NCBI RefSeq assembly: GCF_017589495.1
Contig: NC_063201.1
Coordinates: 13,059,249-13,123,248, forward strand
Direction: 5' to 3'
Length of the DNA: 64,000 bases
From: Alosa alosa
Taxonomy: Eukaryota > Chordata > Actinopteri > Clupeiformes > Clupeidae
This document shows positions 11,474 to 23,231 of the stretch, one piece after another (position 1 is the first letter of the stretch; each line of letters starts with the position of its first letter). Below the pieces are notes generated by a model. The model was not told the DNA's origin and searched no databases. It saw only the letters and a list, made by a program, of their open reading frames with translations. The position numbers and the translations under genes were made by a program.

Positions 11474-12224
11474 AGGGGTGTGACTTTCGAAACCGACGTC
11501 TCGAATCAGTGTGGAGGCTTCGAAGCACAAGTGTTTCGAAACACTGCTTCGAAATGTGGTTCAAACCAGCTATGTCATGTGACCACTGCTTCGAAACATC
11601 GTTCAAAATCCCCATGTCATGTGACCAAAGTTAAGTGAACATTCGGTGCATTTCACCGGTGTCGGCAGGCGTGCTCGCGCGTTCAATTAAACAAAAACAA
11701 AGCCCGCGTTTTCTACTAAACAATAACCATGATGGTGTAGTGGTTAGTGAGGGTGTTTTTTGCACGGTAGCCAAGGCTGCTCAAATGTGGTTCGATCCCC
11801 GTTTGATTTGTAAGGTAGGCTATTGTTTCAGATCGTAGGCCTATCTGTTTTCTTACTTCACCATTAACCACACAGTTTCAACTAAACTCTCAGAATGGTC
11901 AAAAATCGAGAGTTTTTATAAGAAGAAAGTGATTTAGAGAATACATAGTGGCAGCAATAAGATTCTCTTAGTTAGACTTCATGTGGTCTCCAATCCAGTA
12001 AATGACCACGGGCATACTGCTTAGCTTTTGACAAAGACTGAACACAGGTAACACAGCGAGCCACTAACTTTAAAGACTACATCTCCAATACGAAGGATTT
12101 GACAGATTTGTTTCACCCTAAACAGCTCTGAGGTGTTGGCATTGTTTCAAAGCTTCGGAACAATTCGGCATGATTGCTTCGAACGTTTCAGTGTTTCATA
12201 AAGCCTCGCTTTACCCATCCCTAA
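11474..12224. mobile_element. Non-autonomous hAT-like element with perfect 8-bp TSD
   Basis: The element is flanked by AGTGAAGT at 11,466-11,473 and 12,225-12,232, an exact 8-bp direct repeat as hAT transposases produce. The termini are imperfect inverted repeats (AGGGGTGTGAC and, inverted, AGGGATGGGTAAAGC). The subterminal sequence is dense in TTCGAAAC/GTTTCGAA motifs, which could be transposase binding sites. It has no transposase. It contains a tRNA-like segment at about 11,723-11,800. Confidence 0.8.
11723..11800 (+). other. tRNA-like segment (SINE head or tRNA pseudogene)
   Basis: TGGTGTAGTGGTTAGTGAGG resembles an A-box region of Glu/Gly-type tRNAs. GGTTCGATCCC, about 45 nt downstream, matches the RNA polymerase III B-box consensus. 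The acceptor stem does not pair well, so I do not call a functional tRNA. It lies wholly inside the hAT-like element. Confidence 0.55.
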
Positions 12225-12529
12225 AGTGAAGTTATGAGTGCAAGCATCTCATATCAAATGACCATGGCATTACGCAAAACAACATAAATCCTAATTAGCA
12301 ACATACATCTCCTCCCTATTATGGCGTTCCATTAGTGCCAAAAATAATGCCTATGTCGACTAAATATTGCTTTTGTCAACTACTTATGTCCACTGAAGAT
12401 GTCTATGCAACATTCACTTTACGACAGACGTGACAAAACGGCCTTGTTCATGTCATTGCTCACCTTACAAAACGACACCCCCTAGTGTTGACTGTGATGT
12501 TGTGCCATGACTCTGTTGCCTATGTCGTT

Positions 12530-13010
12530 TGATTCTGCTATGTTGACCTGCCTGTTGTTTGATTCTGCTGTTGTGCATGTCGTCTTCTGTGTCGTTTGGA
12601 TCAGCTGTTGTGCATGTCGTCTTCTATGTTGTTTGGTTTTAATGTTGTGCATGTTGTCTTCTGTGTTGTTTGAATCAGCTGTTGTGCGTGTCGTCTTCTG
12701 TGTCGTTTGATTCAGCTGTTGTGCCTGTCGTCTGCTGTGTCGTTTGATTCAGCTGTTGTGCATGTTGTCTTCTGTGTCGTTTGATTCAGCTGTTGTGCCT
12801 GTCGTCTGCTGTGTCGTTTGATTCAGCTGTTGTGCATGTCGTCTGGTTTTAATGTTGTGCATGTTGTCTGCTCTGTCGTTTGATTCTGCTGTTGTGCGTG
12901 TCGTCCTCTCTGTCGTTTGTTTTTAATGTTGTGCATGTTGTCTGCTCTGTCGTTTGGTTTTAATTTGGGTTTAATGTTGTGTCGTCTGCTGTCATTTCAT
13001 TCTGCTGTTC
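12530..13010. repeat. Minisatellite, about 37-bp unit (left arm)
   Basis: About a dozen imperfect copies of a 37-bp unit built on gttgtgcatgtcgtcttctg and tgtcgtttgattcagct, with variant units ending ggttttaat. The open frame across it is a by-product of the repeat and not a gene. Confidence 0.85.
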
Positions 13011-13412
13011 ATCTCGTTTTCTCTGCTATAGTGCAGGGCGACTCCCCTGTCGTTTGACTGTGCATACGTTTAGAATATTCTTTGTCTGTTGATTGTGGCG
13101 TTACCAAGTTCGGATGTCAGATGTGTCGCCTCTCATGTCAATTGATTGACTGGTGTTGTATTGCTACCTGTGGGCATCAGACGTGCCATCTTTCAAGTCG
13201 ACCCTCCCTTTCGTTGTATCCACAGACCCCTGCCCCCCATCATCAAACGTGGATAAACCAATCGCGGCTCAGCACGAGGCACTCTCGGCCAACTTCAGCC
13301 CAGAGAGAGAAACACCTGTAGACATTCCCTGACCCTGTAGAGCCATGGACTGAGTTGCGAGACTTTTTGATGTTCGTCATGGTTCATGTGCACCTCAACA
13401 GTCCCTATATTT

Positions 13413-13729
13413 CAGTGTTTCTCAAACTTTCAGACCCAGGACCACTTTACAAAAAAAAAAAAAAAACCAAGGACCACCAAGCTAAAAAAAGAAAGAGTAG
13501 ACCTACTTCAACAGTATATTATACAATAGCTTACTCACTGAACCACCTTGCTTATTGTGTCAGAGAATTCATAATTTCAACTGGCATAGCTTACATAGGC
13601 AGTGTTGCAGAACTGTTTGGAATTACATACAAGTTGGTTCAATATTGCAAACAACTCATCTATATTATATTTTACCAGGTCTGCTCACGTACCACCTGTG
13701 GTTCCTGGACCACACTTTGAGAAACACTG
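13413..13729. mobile_element. hAT MITE (left-arm copy)
   Basis: Terminal inverted repeats cagtgtttctcaaac and, inverted, cagtgtttctcaaag define a 317-bp element. Flanks are ctatattt and ctgtattt, an 8-bp duplication with one mismatch. It contains an internal A-run. The mirror copy is at 21,748-22,077. Confidence 0.85.
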
Positions 13730-14974
13730 CTGTATTTTGTGGTTGTCAAAAGAGTGTTAGCCTTACCGGACAACAGCTTTATTACTTGCAAATTTAGATA
13801 CCCAATATTTACAACATCATCTCAGATATGTCAGCATGCTGTGGCCTACAGATCTAGTGTTTAGGCATTTCTGTTGGTGACCTATTCAGTTATTTTGATA
13901 AAATAAAAGTTGCCACCACAGCATTAATAAAATTGTAAGACTCAGCCATAATCATGTGTCAAATAAATATAGAAATGATCAATTACAGCTTAAATGTTAA
14001 AAATAAGATTATATCAATACACAGCCACTGTTTCCATAACACACTTGCAACTCAATAGGCAATCAACCGTTTCAATATAACAGTTGCAACTCATATTTCA
14101 AATAGCTGGTGAGACTGCAGCATAAAAAGGTGACTGATACATTTTAGATATTTTATTCATTTTTCAATGTGTGAAACAAGTGTGTGTTAACTAAAAACTA
14201 AACTAAAAAACTAGGGGGAAAAACAACAAAAATACCAGAAGGGAGGTGTGGTGGGACTGCAACATAGAAAGGAGGTTTGACACTCATTTATATTTTCAAA
14301 AAATATTTCAGTTCCTAATGTCTGAAGTGTGTGTGTGTGAACAACAGAAAATACACAATGTGCAAAGGATGGGTAGCTGTCTATAAACTCTGCACACCTA
14401 TAACAGGGACAAGCTAAGGAGGATGCAGCACGTTTGATGGAGCCAGGAATGTTAGGGGAGGTGTTGAAGATGTTGAAGCTGAAGGCTGTTCATCTTACTG
14501 TACACCTTTCTCGTCCTCAGCATCCTTGGTCCTAGGTAAGCAGAACAGGCACAGTGGAGAATGGAGGGAGAGAACAGAGCAGGTAACATTCAGTTTATAC
14601 TTGGAACAACTTCACATTCACAGCTGCCACATTAAGTCATAACCATAGACCAAAGCAAGAGGCCATCTCCAGCAAGACCCACCACACACAGCCAACCACC
14701 TTACATCTACACATAAACTGTAATGATAACATGAAGACAGATGTTGTTGGGGATGACTTTCTGAGCGATGTTGAGAACAGTACAAAGCTGACAGCCAACC
14801 AAAATCCATAAAATTTTAGCTATCATATTCAAGGACAGACTTTTCTTAATTGGTCAGTGAGGATACTTATTATAGTAATCGTTCCTGATGTGAACGGCCA
14901 TTAACACAGAGACAACCATACTCATTTATCCTTCATGACTGCCAACCCACTCCCATTTCAGTGTCCAACCTGCC

Positions 14975-15523
14975 ATGCACGTCTTTAGTAGAGTGACCAG
15001 TGCTGTCCTGAAAAACCTGGTTGAGGAGGAGAAACGGTCACAGTCCTCCCTGAAAACATCATGGTTCCTTGAGGAAGTAGACCACCGGTTCGACCTTGTC
15101 GTAATTGCCCTAAGCAGATTGAAAGAGAATGAGTTAGAGAAAGCCATAAACTTGCATTGGGACACCTTCCATCTTTTTCGTGGCCTGAAGATTGGTCAAA
15201 AGGGCAGCTGGACACCGGTTCAAAACGTAGTGGTGACTGCTGCAACATTAATCCTGGAAGTAAGCCAGGTACAGAAGTGCATTCTCAACAATAGCTTGTC
15301 CGAGGATTGCCTGGAGAACACTTTCAGCTGCATCAGACAGAGGAATCCTGTCCTAACGCCAGTAGAGTTTCAACACAGTTGTCCAGTTCCTCTCGATGGT
15401 CAAAACCGGAAGCTACCTCCTGGACTTCCTGGATATCGAGAAGACCATCTGCAATCTTGGTCTGAGGGAGGAGGAGGAGGAGCTGATCCAGCTGCCCTTG
15501 TGCTACAGCAACACCTGACTTAA
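14975..15523 (+). pseudogene. P-element/THAP9-like transposase remnant (left arm)
   Basis: A 182-codon open frame resembles the C-terminal part of P-element transposases such as THAP9. Visible landmarks are an F-L-E-x-V-D-H-x-F-D-L segment, LFRGLKIGQKGSW, and SEDCLENTFSCIRQRNP followed by TPVEF, in the order found in that family. The N-terminal THAP zinc finger and most of the catalytic region are absent, so it cannot be a full transposase. The Gly-rich end after about residue 165 departs from the family. The same frame is open in the right arm (20,590-21,051) with a few substitutions. Confidence 0.75.
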
Positions 15524-17979
15524 CAAAACAGATACTACTGTATTATATCATATAGCAGGATACATTGTTAAGAGGGTCAACAGCAATTGACTTAGAGTAA
15601 TGCCAGCATGCTGTAACAGGAAATGGCAATGACAACACACTTCTTTCATGCTATGACCTAAAAAAGAAATTTTCAGCACATACATTAGAAGCAAAATCAA
15701 ATAAGGCACCAAGGAAGGAAAAGAGAACGGACGATTGGCAACTTGGGAGCAAGGTTTAAAAGCAGAGAGGCAAAGGAAGATGTACTTGGCCTGTCCGTTC
15801 CAGCTTCAGGGAGCCCCCAGCAGCCTAATCTTCATGCCAACCACCACTACATCACTCCAATAACCATCCATCAACCCGGTGAGGTATCTGCTGTACATGT
15901 GGTGTTTACTCAATGTCTTGATGAAATCATCACCCAATTAAGTCTGATGTGAGCTCTGAATGTGAGCTCCCTGCCTGAAATGGGGCTTTGCAAACCTTGC
16001 TCCCACTGTGACTGTCAATGATTCAATAACAGCCTGGAATATCACTTTACCATGCCATTATCAGATGAATTATACCTCATTTTTTTTTAATGGGTGGCAG
16101 GGCTGTATGTTAACGCTTTCGTTGTTAGCACTGGTGCTACAGAACCATACAAGGTAAAAAGGACATATATCCACAAAAGGTAAAAAGGACATTTTATCCT
16201 TCTTATAAAGATTACTGACCTAATGATAGGCAATGTCCTCTTGTCACTTCAGCCTCTCTCGGCATCTGCAAAGCTCATATGCATTTAAGAAATTATTTGA
16301 CAGATACAGCAATACAAATTATTCCATCAACATTACATCAAGAACACAAACCTGCACTGGTGAGACTTTAAAAGTGCAAATTTACAGGGAAATAAATTAT
16401 CTGAAAGCAGTTGGAGCAAAAACTCTATCTAGCTATATCAGGTTCAAAGCAAATGTAGCACATAAATTTACTCCACTGTTCATCTGCATAACAGTAATCG
16501 CAAACTCGTTGATAACCAGCACATCTGAATATAGTTACCATGCTGAATGAAACGTATTTGATCAAAATCACGTTGGTGTCCTAGCTCATAACGTTAAACA
16601 TGCTAACACTAATGTCAGTGAGCTGTCTCACTAACGTTAGGTAACGCTTCGGCAAATATCGTTATAAACTTAAAATCCCATTGATAACCAATCTAATTAA
16701 ACAACGTCGTACTTACCACTGACATTATTAGGCAGACAGCAATGGAATTGAATGAGACCAACTGGCGAATGTCAATTTGTCAAAGTTTGGCACTGTTGAG
16801 CTCTCAGCACAATCAGAAGTGACTTGGGAATATCTCCGCCATTTTTCCATGGTCTTCTAGTTCAACAAATCACGCAGACCACAAGTTCCAGTTCACTTTT
16901 CATGGTGTTGATGAAGTAGGGTAAAACTGAGAAATAAAAACACAACATTTATCCTATTAAATAAGCTGGCTACAGAAAATTACCCTAGCTGCTAAGTTAG
17001 GTTCGCCAGAAGGCTAGCACTAACGTGACTAAATACCCTTCGCGGTGTACTAATTCGTTTACAAGTTAACATTAAATAAGTGACATGAATTACATTATAT
17101 TTCTAATAATCTCGTAAACATAGCATTTCATTCACACGTACCAACGATGCTTTCAAAAGCCAACTTGAAGCTTAAAGAGGTTTGAAACCAGTGCAGATCA
17201 CCATAACTTTCCGATCCAGTGTGTAACGATAAGTTGAGTCCAAGGCATATGACATCATCAGACAAAGACGTAAGTATCCGAAGCGCTACCCACTTTCACC
17301 ATTAGATGGCATTAGTGGACCATTACTCTCGTCTCTGATAACTAAACCAGAGCTAGACATTCTCTGACTAAACCTTAAAAACATGGAATTACATTCGTTG
17401 AACACAGGACAAAAATGCATTTAACTGAACATGACACGGCCTAGTTTGTGTGCCCTTTTGTGTGCCATTTGTGTGCACCTCATGTTTTGCTAAATTAAAG
17501 ACTTTTCCTTAACTCTGTTTATTCAGTCCAGTCCAGTGCATCAACTGATCAACTGGTCAGGATAACCCAAGCTGTCAGATGACTCTATCTCGAATGGATG
17601 GCCTGTTGAACAACAGAAATACATAAATTACAGAAACAGCAAAAAAAGAGCGAAACTAACATGTCTTACATAAACATTTTCAATTTCCCTTTGTCTGCAG
17701 CCTGCCATTTTGGCTGAAAACATTACATTTGAATCACATTGCCTAAAGTACATTCTCACCTTTACCGACAGTAGCCTGACCAGCTTAGTGGATGTAGCAT
17801 TTACTGCATAGGCCTATATAGGGTACAGGAAACCTTTGGATGGGAGCAGAAAATGTATAATGCTCTGCAAGTACATTTCGTCATTAACTCCTTTGATAAT
17901 TATGGAAGTGATTAAATGACCACAATGAGGAGAGTGTAGGCCTAAAGGGCTGATGCTCTACAGAGACCAGCGTTTATGG

Positions 17980-18058
17980 CCACCTCCTTGTCCCTGTCAA
18001 AGCAGCCATAGAAGTGGTTCAGCTCATCAGGCAAGGAGGTGGTAATTTATTTCATTCC
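17980..18058 (-). pseudogene. Jockey-like LINE scrap at the palindrome hinge
   Basis: Translated on the minus strand, the spacer reads SLPDELNHFYGCFDRD, a motif found at the start of the reverse-transcriptase region in teleost jockey/CR1/Rex-type LINEs. It lies in the unpaired spacer between the arms. A short inverted pair (ccacctccttg at 17,980, caaggaggtgg at 18,030) bounds it. Only about 25 codons are recognisable. Confidence 0.6.
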
Positions 18059-20589
18059 ATCAAAGGAGTTAATGACGGTATTTACTTGCTGATCCATGAT
18101 AAATGTTCTGCTCCCATCCACACGTTTCCTATGCCCTGTATATACAGTAAATGCCATGTCTACTGAGCTAGAAGCTGGTCAGGTTACTGCCGACAGGACA
18201 ATGTGATGCTAATGTGATTTTTTTCAGCAAAAAATGGCAAGGCTGCAGAGAAAGGGAAATTGAAATTGTAATATGAAAGGCATGTCAGTTTCTCTCTTGC
18301 TATTTGCTGTTTTTGTAATTTATTCATTTGTGTTGTTCAACAGGTAATGCATTCCAGGCCTCCACTGACAGCTTGGATCATCCTTAGTTGATCAGTTGAT
18401 GCACTAGGCTATATATCCTATTCTTCTCAATAAATAGAGTTAAGGAAAAGTCTTTAATTTAACAAAACAATAGGTGCACACAAATGGCATACCAAAGGGC
18501 ATACAAACTAGGCTGTGCCATATTCTGTTGCATGCATTTTGTCCTGTGTTCAACGAATTTAATTCCATGTTTTTTACAGGTTTAGTAATCAGAGATGAGA
18601 GTAATGGAGCACTGATGCCATCTAATGGTGAAAGTGGGTAGCGCTTAGGATACTTACGTCTTTGTCTGATGATGTCATATGCCTTTGGACTCGTTACACA
18701 CTGGATCGAGGAAAGTTATGGTGATCTGCACTGGTTTTAAACCTCTTTAAGCTTCAAGTTGGCTTTTGAAAGCATCGTTAATGCATTGTGAATGAAATGC
18801 TATGTACGAGATTATTAGAAATATAATGACATTAATGTCACTTATTTAATGGTAACTTGTAAGCGAATTAGCTTACCTCTGAAGGGTATTTAGTCATTAA
18901 CGTTAGCCTTCTGGCGAACCTAACTTAGCAGCTAAGGTAATTTTCTGTAGCCAGCTTATTTAATTGGATAACTAGGATAAATGTTGTGTTTTTCATTTCT
19001 CAGTTTTTACCCTACTTCATCAACACCATGAAAAGTGAACTGGAACTTGTGGTCTGCGTGATTTGTTGTTGGAGAGGAGTGTATCTATCGACCCTGGGAA
19101 GGTGCTAGAGGGCAGAACTAGAAGACCATGGAAAAATGGGCGGAGATATTCCCAAAGTCACTTCTGATTATGCTGAGAGCTCAACAGTGCCAAACTTTGA
19201 CAAATTGACATTAAAACCAGTTGGCCTCATTCAATTCCATTGCTATCTGCCTAATAATGTTAGTGAGTAAAGTCTGACGTTGTTTTAGTAGATTGGTTAT
19301 CAATGGGGTTTTAAGTTTATAATGATATTTGCCAAAGCGTTACCTAACGTTAGCGAGACAGCTCACCGACATTAGTGTTAACGTTAAACATGCTATGAGC
19401 TAGGACACCAACGTGATTTTGATCAAATACGTTTCATTCAGCATGGTAACTATATTCAGATGTGCTACAGTTTATCAACGAGTTTGCTTTGAACCTGATA
19501 TAGCTAGATAGGAGTTTTGCTCCAACTGCTTTCAGATAATTTATTTTCCCTGTAAATTTGCACTTTTAAAAAGTCTCACCAGTGCAGGTTTGTGTTCTTG
19601 ATGTAATGTTGATGGAATAATTTGTATTGCTGTATCTGTCAAATAATTTCTTAAATGCATATGAGCTTTGCAGATGCCGAGAGAGGCTGAAGTGACAAGA
19701 GGACATTGCCTATCATTAGGTCAGTAATCTTTATAAGAAGGATAAAATGTCTATTTTTTACCTTTTGTGGATATATGTCCTTTTTTACCTTGTATGGTTC
19801 TGTAGCACCAGTGCTAACAACGAAAGCGTTAACATACAGCCCTGCCACCCATTAAAAAATGAGGTATAATTCATCTGATAATGGCATGGTAAATCTGCGG
19901 CTGTTATTGAATCATTACGTAGCAAGCAAAGCCCCATTTCAGGCAGGGAGCTACAGTGATATTCCAGGGACTTTGTCCCTTAACAGGATGTGCCATTGAC
20001 AGTCACAGTGGGAGGGGAACTCACAGGTTTGCTAACACCTACCTCATTAATATTATAAGCGTTACGCTGAAGTTCTAATTGTTAGTAGTGAAACCACCTA
20101 ACATTTTTCAATATTTCCATCACCATGTGTAGCTAACACCCATGGTTATGATATTCAGAGCTCACATCAGACTTAATTGGGTGATGATTTCATCAAGACA
20201 TTGAGTAAACACCACATGTACAGCAGATACCTCACCGGGTTGATGGATGGTTATTGGAGTGATGTAGTGGTGGTTGGCATGAAGATTAGGCTGCTGGGGG
20301 CTCCTGAAGCTGGAGCGGACAGGCCAAGTACATCTTCCTTGCCTCTCTGCTTTTAAACCTTGCTCCCCAAGTTGCCAATCGTCCGTTCTCTTTTCCTTCC
20401 TTGGTGCCTTATTTGATTTTGCTTCTAATGTATGTGCTGAAAATTTCTTTTTAGGTCATAGCATGAAAGAAGTGTGTTGTCATTGCCATTTCCTGTTACA
20501 GCATGCTGGCATTACTCTAAGTCAATTGCTGTTGACCCTCTTAACAATGTATCCTGCAATATGATATAATACAGTAGTATCTGTTTTTG

Positions 20590-21051
20590 TTAAGTCGGTG
20601 TTGCTGTAGCGTTTATCAGCTCCTCTCCTCCTCCCTCAGACCAAGATTGCAGATGGTCTCCTTGATATCCAGGAAGTAGCTTCCGGTTTTGACCATCGAG
20701 AGGAACTGGACAACTGTGTTGAAACTCCACTGGCGTTGGGACAGGATTCCTCTGTCTGATGCAGCTGAAAGTCTTCTCCAGGCAATCCTCGGACAAGCTA
20801 CTGTTGAGAATGCACTTCTGTACCTGGCTTACTTCCAGGATTAATGTTGCAGCAGTCACCACTACGTTTTGAACTGGTATCCAGCTGCCCTTTTGACCAA
20901 TCTTCAGGCCACGAAAAAGATGGAAGGTGTCCCAATGCAAGTTTATGGCTTTCTCTAACTCATTCTCTTTCAATCTGCTTAGGGCAATTACGACAAGGTC
21001 GAACCGGTGGTCTACTTCCTCAAGGAACCATGATGGAACTGGCTCCATCAA
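20590..21051 (-). pseudogene. P-element/THAP9-like transposase remnant (right arm)
   Basis: Mirror copy of the left-arm remnant: 153 codons with the same landmarks (FLEEVDHRFDL, LFRGLKIGQKGSW, SEDCLEKTFSCIRQRNP). Its start differs because about 600 bp present in the left arm (14,443-15,050) are absent here, joining gatggagcca directly to the FLEEVDH segment. It is a fragment and cannot encode an active enzyme. Confidence 0.72.
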
Positions 21052-21747
21052 ACGTGCTGCATCCTCCTTAGCTTGTTATAGGTGTGCAGAGTTTATAGAC
21101 AGCTACCCATCCTTTGCACATTGTGTATTTTCTGTTGTTCACACACACACTTCAGACATTAGGAACTGAAATATTTTTTGAAAATATAAATGAGTGTCAA
21201 ACCTCCTTTCTATGTTGCAGTCCCACCACACCTCCCTTCTGGTATTTTTGTTGTTTTTCCCCCTAGTTTTTTAGTTTAGTTTTTTTGTTAACACACACTT
21301 GTTTCACACATTGAAAAATGAATAAAATATCTAAAATGTATCAGTCACCTTTTTATGCTGCAGTCTCACCAGCTATTTGAAATATGAGTTGCAACTGTTT
21401 TATTGAAACGGTTGATTGCCTATTGAGTTGCAAGTGTGTTATGGAAACAGTGGCTGTGTATTGATAGAACTTATTTTTAACATTTAAGCTGTAATTGATC
21501 ATTTGTATATTTATTTGACACATGATTATGGCTGAGTCTTACAATTTTATCAATGCTGTGGTGGCAACTTTTATTTGATCAAAATAACTGAATAGGACAC
21601 TAACAGAAATGCCTAAACACTAGATCTGTAGGCCACAGCATGCTGACATATCTGAGACGATGTTGTAAATATTGGGTATCTAAATTTGCAAGTAATAAAG
21701 CTGTTGTCCGGTAAGGCTAACACTCTTTTGACAACCACAAAATACAG

Positions 21748-22077
21748 CAGTGTTTCTCAAAGTGTGGTCCAGGAACCACAGGTGGTACGTGAGCAGACCT
21801 GGTAAAATATAATATAGATGAGTTGTTTGCAATATTGAACCAACTTGTATGTAATTCCAAACAGTTCTGCAACACTGCCTATGTAAGCTATGCCAGTTTA
21901 AATCATATGAATCCTCTGACACAATAAGCAAGGTGCAAAGACGATAAGCAAGGTGGTTCAGTGAGTAAGTTATTGTATAATATACTGTTGAAGTAGGTCT
22001 ACTCTTTCTTTTTTTAGCTAGGTGGTCCGTGGTTTTTTGGTAAAGTGGTCCTGGGTCTGAACGTTTGAGAAACACTG
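21748..22077. mobile_element. hAT MITE (right-arm copy)
   Basis: Inverted mirror of the MITE at 13,413-13,729, with the same termini. Flanks are aaatacag and aaatatag, the reverse complements of the left-arm flanks. Both arms therefore carry the same insertion and its target-site duplication. Confidence 0.85.
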
Positions 22078-22489
22078 AAATATAGGGACTGTTGAGGTGC
22101 ACATGAACCATGACAAACATCAAAGAGTCTCGCAACTCAGTCCATGGCTCTACAGGGTCAGGGAATGTCTACAGGTGTTTCTCTTCTGGGCTGAAGTTGG
22201 CCGAGAGTGCCTGGTGCTGAGCCGCGATTGGTTTATCCACGTTTGATGATTGGGGGGGGTCTGTGGATACAACGAAAGGGAGGGTCGACTTGAAAGATGG
22301 CACATCTGATGGCCACAGGTAGCAATACAACACCAGTCAATCAATTGACAGGGAGAGGCGACACATCTGACATCGAACTTGTAGCATACAATCAACAGAC
22401 AAAGAATAGCCTATTCTAAAAGTCTGCACAGTCAAACGACAGGGGAGTCGCCCTGCACTATAGCAGAGAAAACGAGATGAACAGCAGAA

Positions 22490-22995
22490 TGAAATGACAG
22501 CAGACGACACAACATTAAACCCAAATTAAAACATTAAACCCAAATTAAAACCAAACGACAGAGCAGACAACATGCACAACATTAAAACCAAACGACATAG
22601 AAGACGACATGCACAACAGCTGAATCAAACGACACAGCAGACGACAGGCACAACAGCTGAATTAAACGACACAGAAGACGACATGCACAACATTAAAACC
22701 AAACGACATAGAAGACTACATGCACAACAGCTGATCCAAACGACACAGAAGACAACATGCACAACAGCTGAATCAAACGACACAGCAGACGACAGGCACA
22801 ACAGCTGAATCAAACGACACAGAAGGCGACCGCACAACAGCTGATTCAAACAACACAGAAGACAACATGCACAACATTAAAACCAAACAACATAGAAGGC
22901 GACATGCACACTGCTGATCAAAGCGACACAGAAGGCGACATGCACAACAGCTGATCCAAACGACAGAAGGCGACATGCACAACAGCAGAATCAAA
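22490..22995. repeat. Minisatellite, about 37-bp unit (right arm)
   Basis: Reverse-complement counterpart of the left-arm minisatellite, with a different arrangement of variant units (agcagacgacaggcacaac, cagaagacgacatgcacaac). The array has therefore changed since the arms formed. Confidence 0.85.
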
Positions 22996-23231
22996 CAACA
23001 GGCCTGTCGACATACTTGGCGACATGTGCAACAACAGAGTCATGGCACAATATCACAGTCAACACTAGGGGGTGTCGTTTTGTAAGGAGAGCAATGACAT
23101 GAACAAGGCCGTTTTGTCACGTCTGTCGTAAAGTGAATGTTGCATAGACATCTTCAGTGGACATAAGTAGTTGACAAAAGCAATATTTAGTCGACATAGG
23201 CATTATTTATGGCACTAATGGAACGCCATAC

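Larger units (their letters stand above)
12320..23231. repeat. Giant palindrome (about 5.6-kb and 5.2-kb arms)
   Basis: The left arm (12,320-17,905) is repeated in reverse complement as the right arm (18,058-23,231), leaving a spacer of about 150 bp. Outer ends match from tatggcgttccattagtgcc inward; inner ends match at tcattaactcctttgat. The order in each arm, from outside in, is minisatellite, hAT MITE, P-like transposase remnant, then non-coding sequence. The arms differ by scattered substitutions and several indels. The left arm has about 600 bp (14,443-15,050) missing from the right; the right arm has about 46 bp near 19,068 and about 110 bp near 20,000 missing from the left. It lies within the 18.5-kb interval between gene B vWA7 and vWA8. 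The arms are visibly diverged, so this is not a simple assembly mirror. Confidence 0.9.

Noticed and set aside
12507..12710. Cys/Val/Phe-rich open frame (and mirrors at 22,572-22,994)
   Set aside because: It is produced by the 37-bp minisatellite; a 37-bp unit cycles the frames and no domain is present.
12530..13010. Minisatellite considered as a CRISPR-like array
   Set aside because: Units are contiguous variants without unique spacers, and the context is a vertebrate intron.
12320..23231. Palindrome as a pure assembly mirror artefact
   Set aside because: The arms differ by many substitutions, by rearranged minisatellite units and by indels of 46, 110 and about 600 bp, which a duplicated read would not show.
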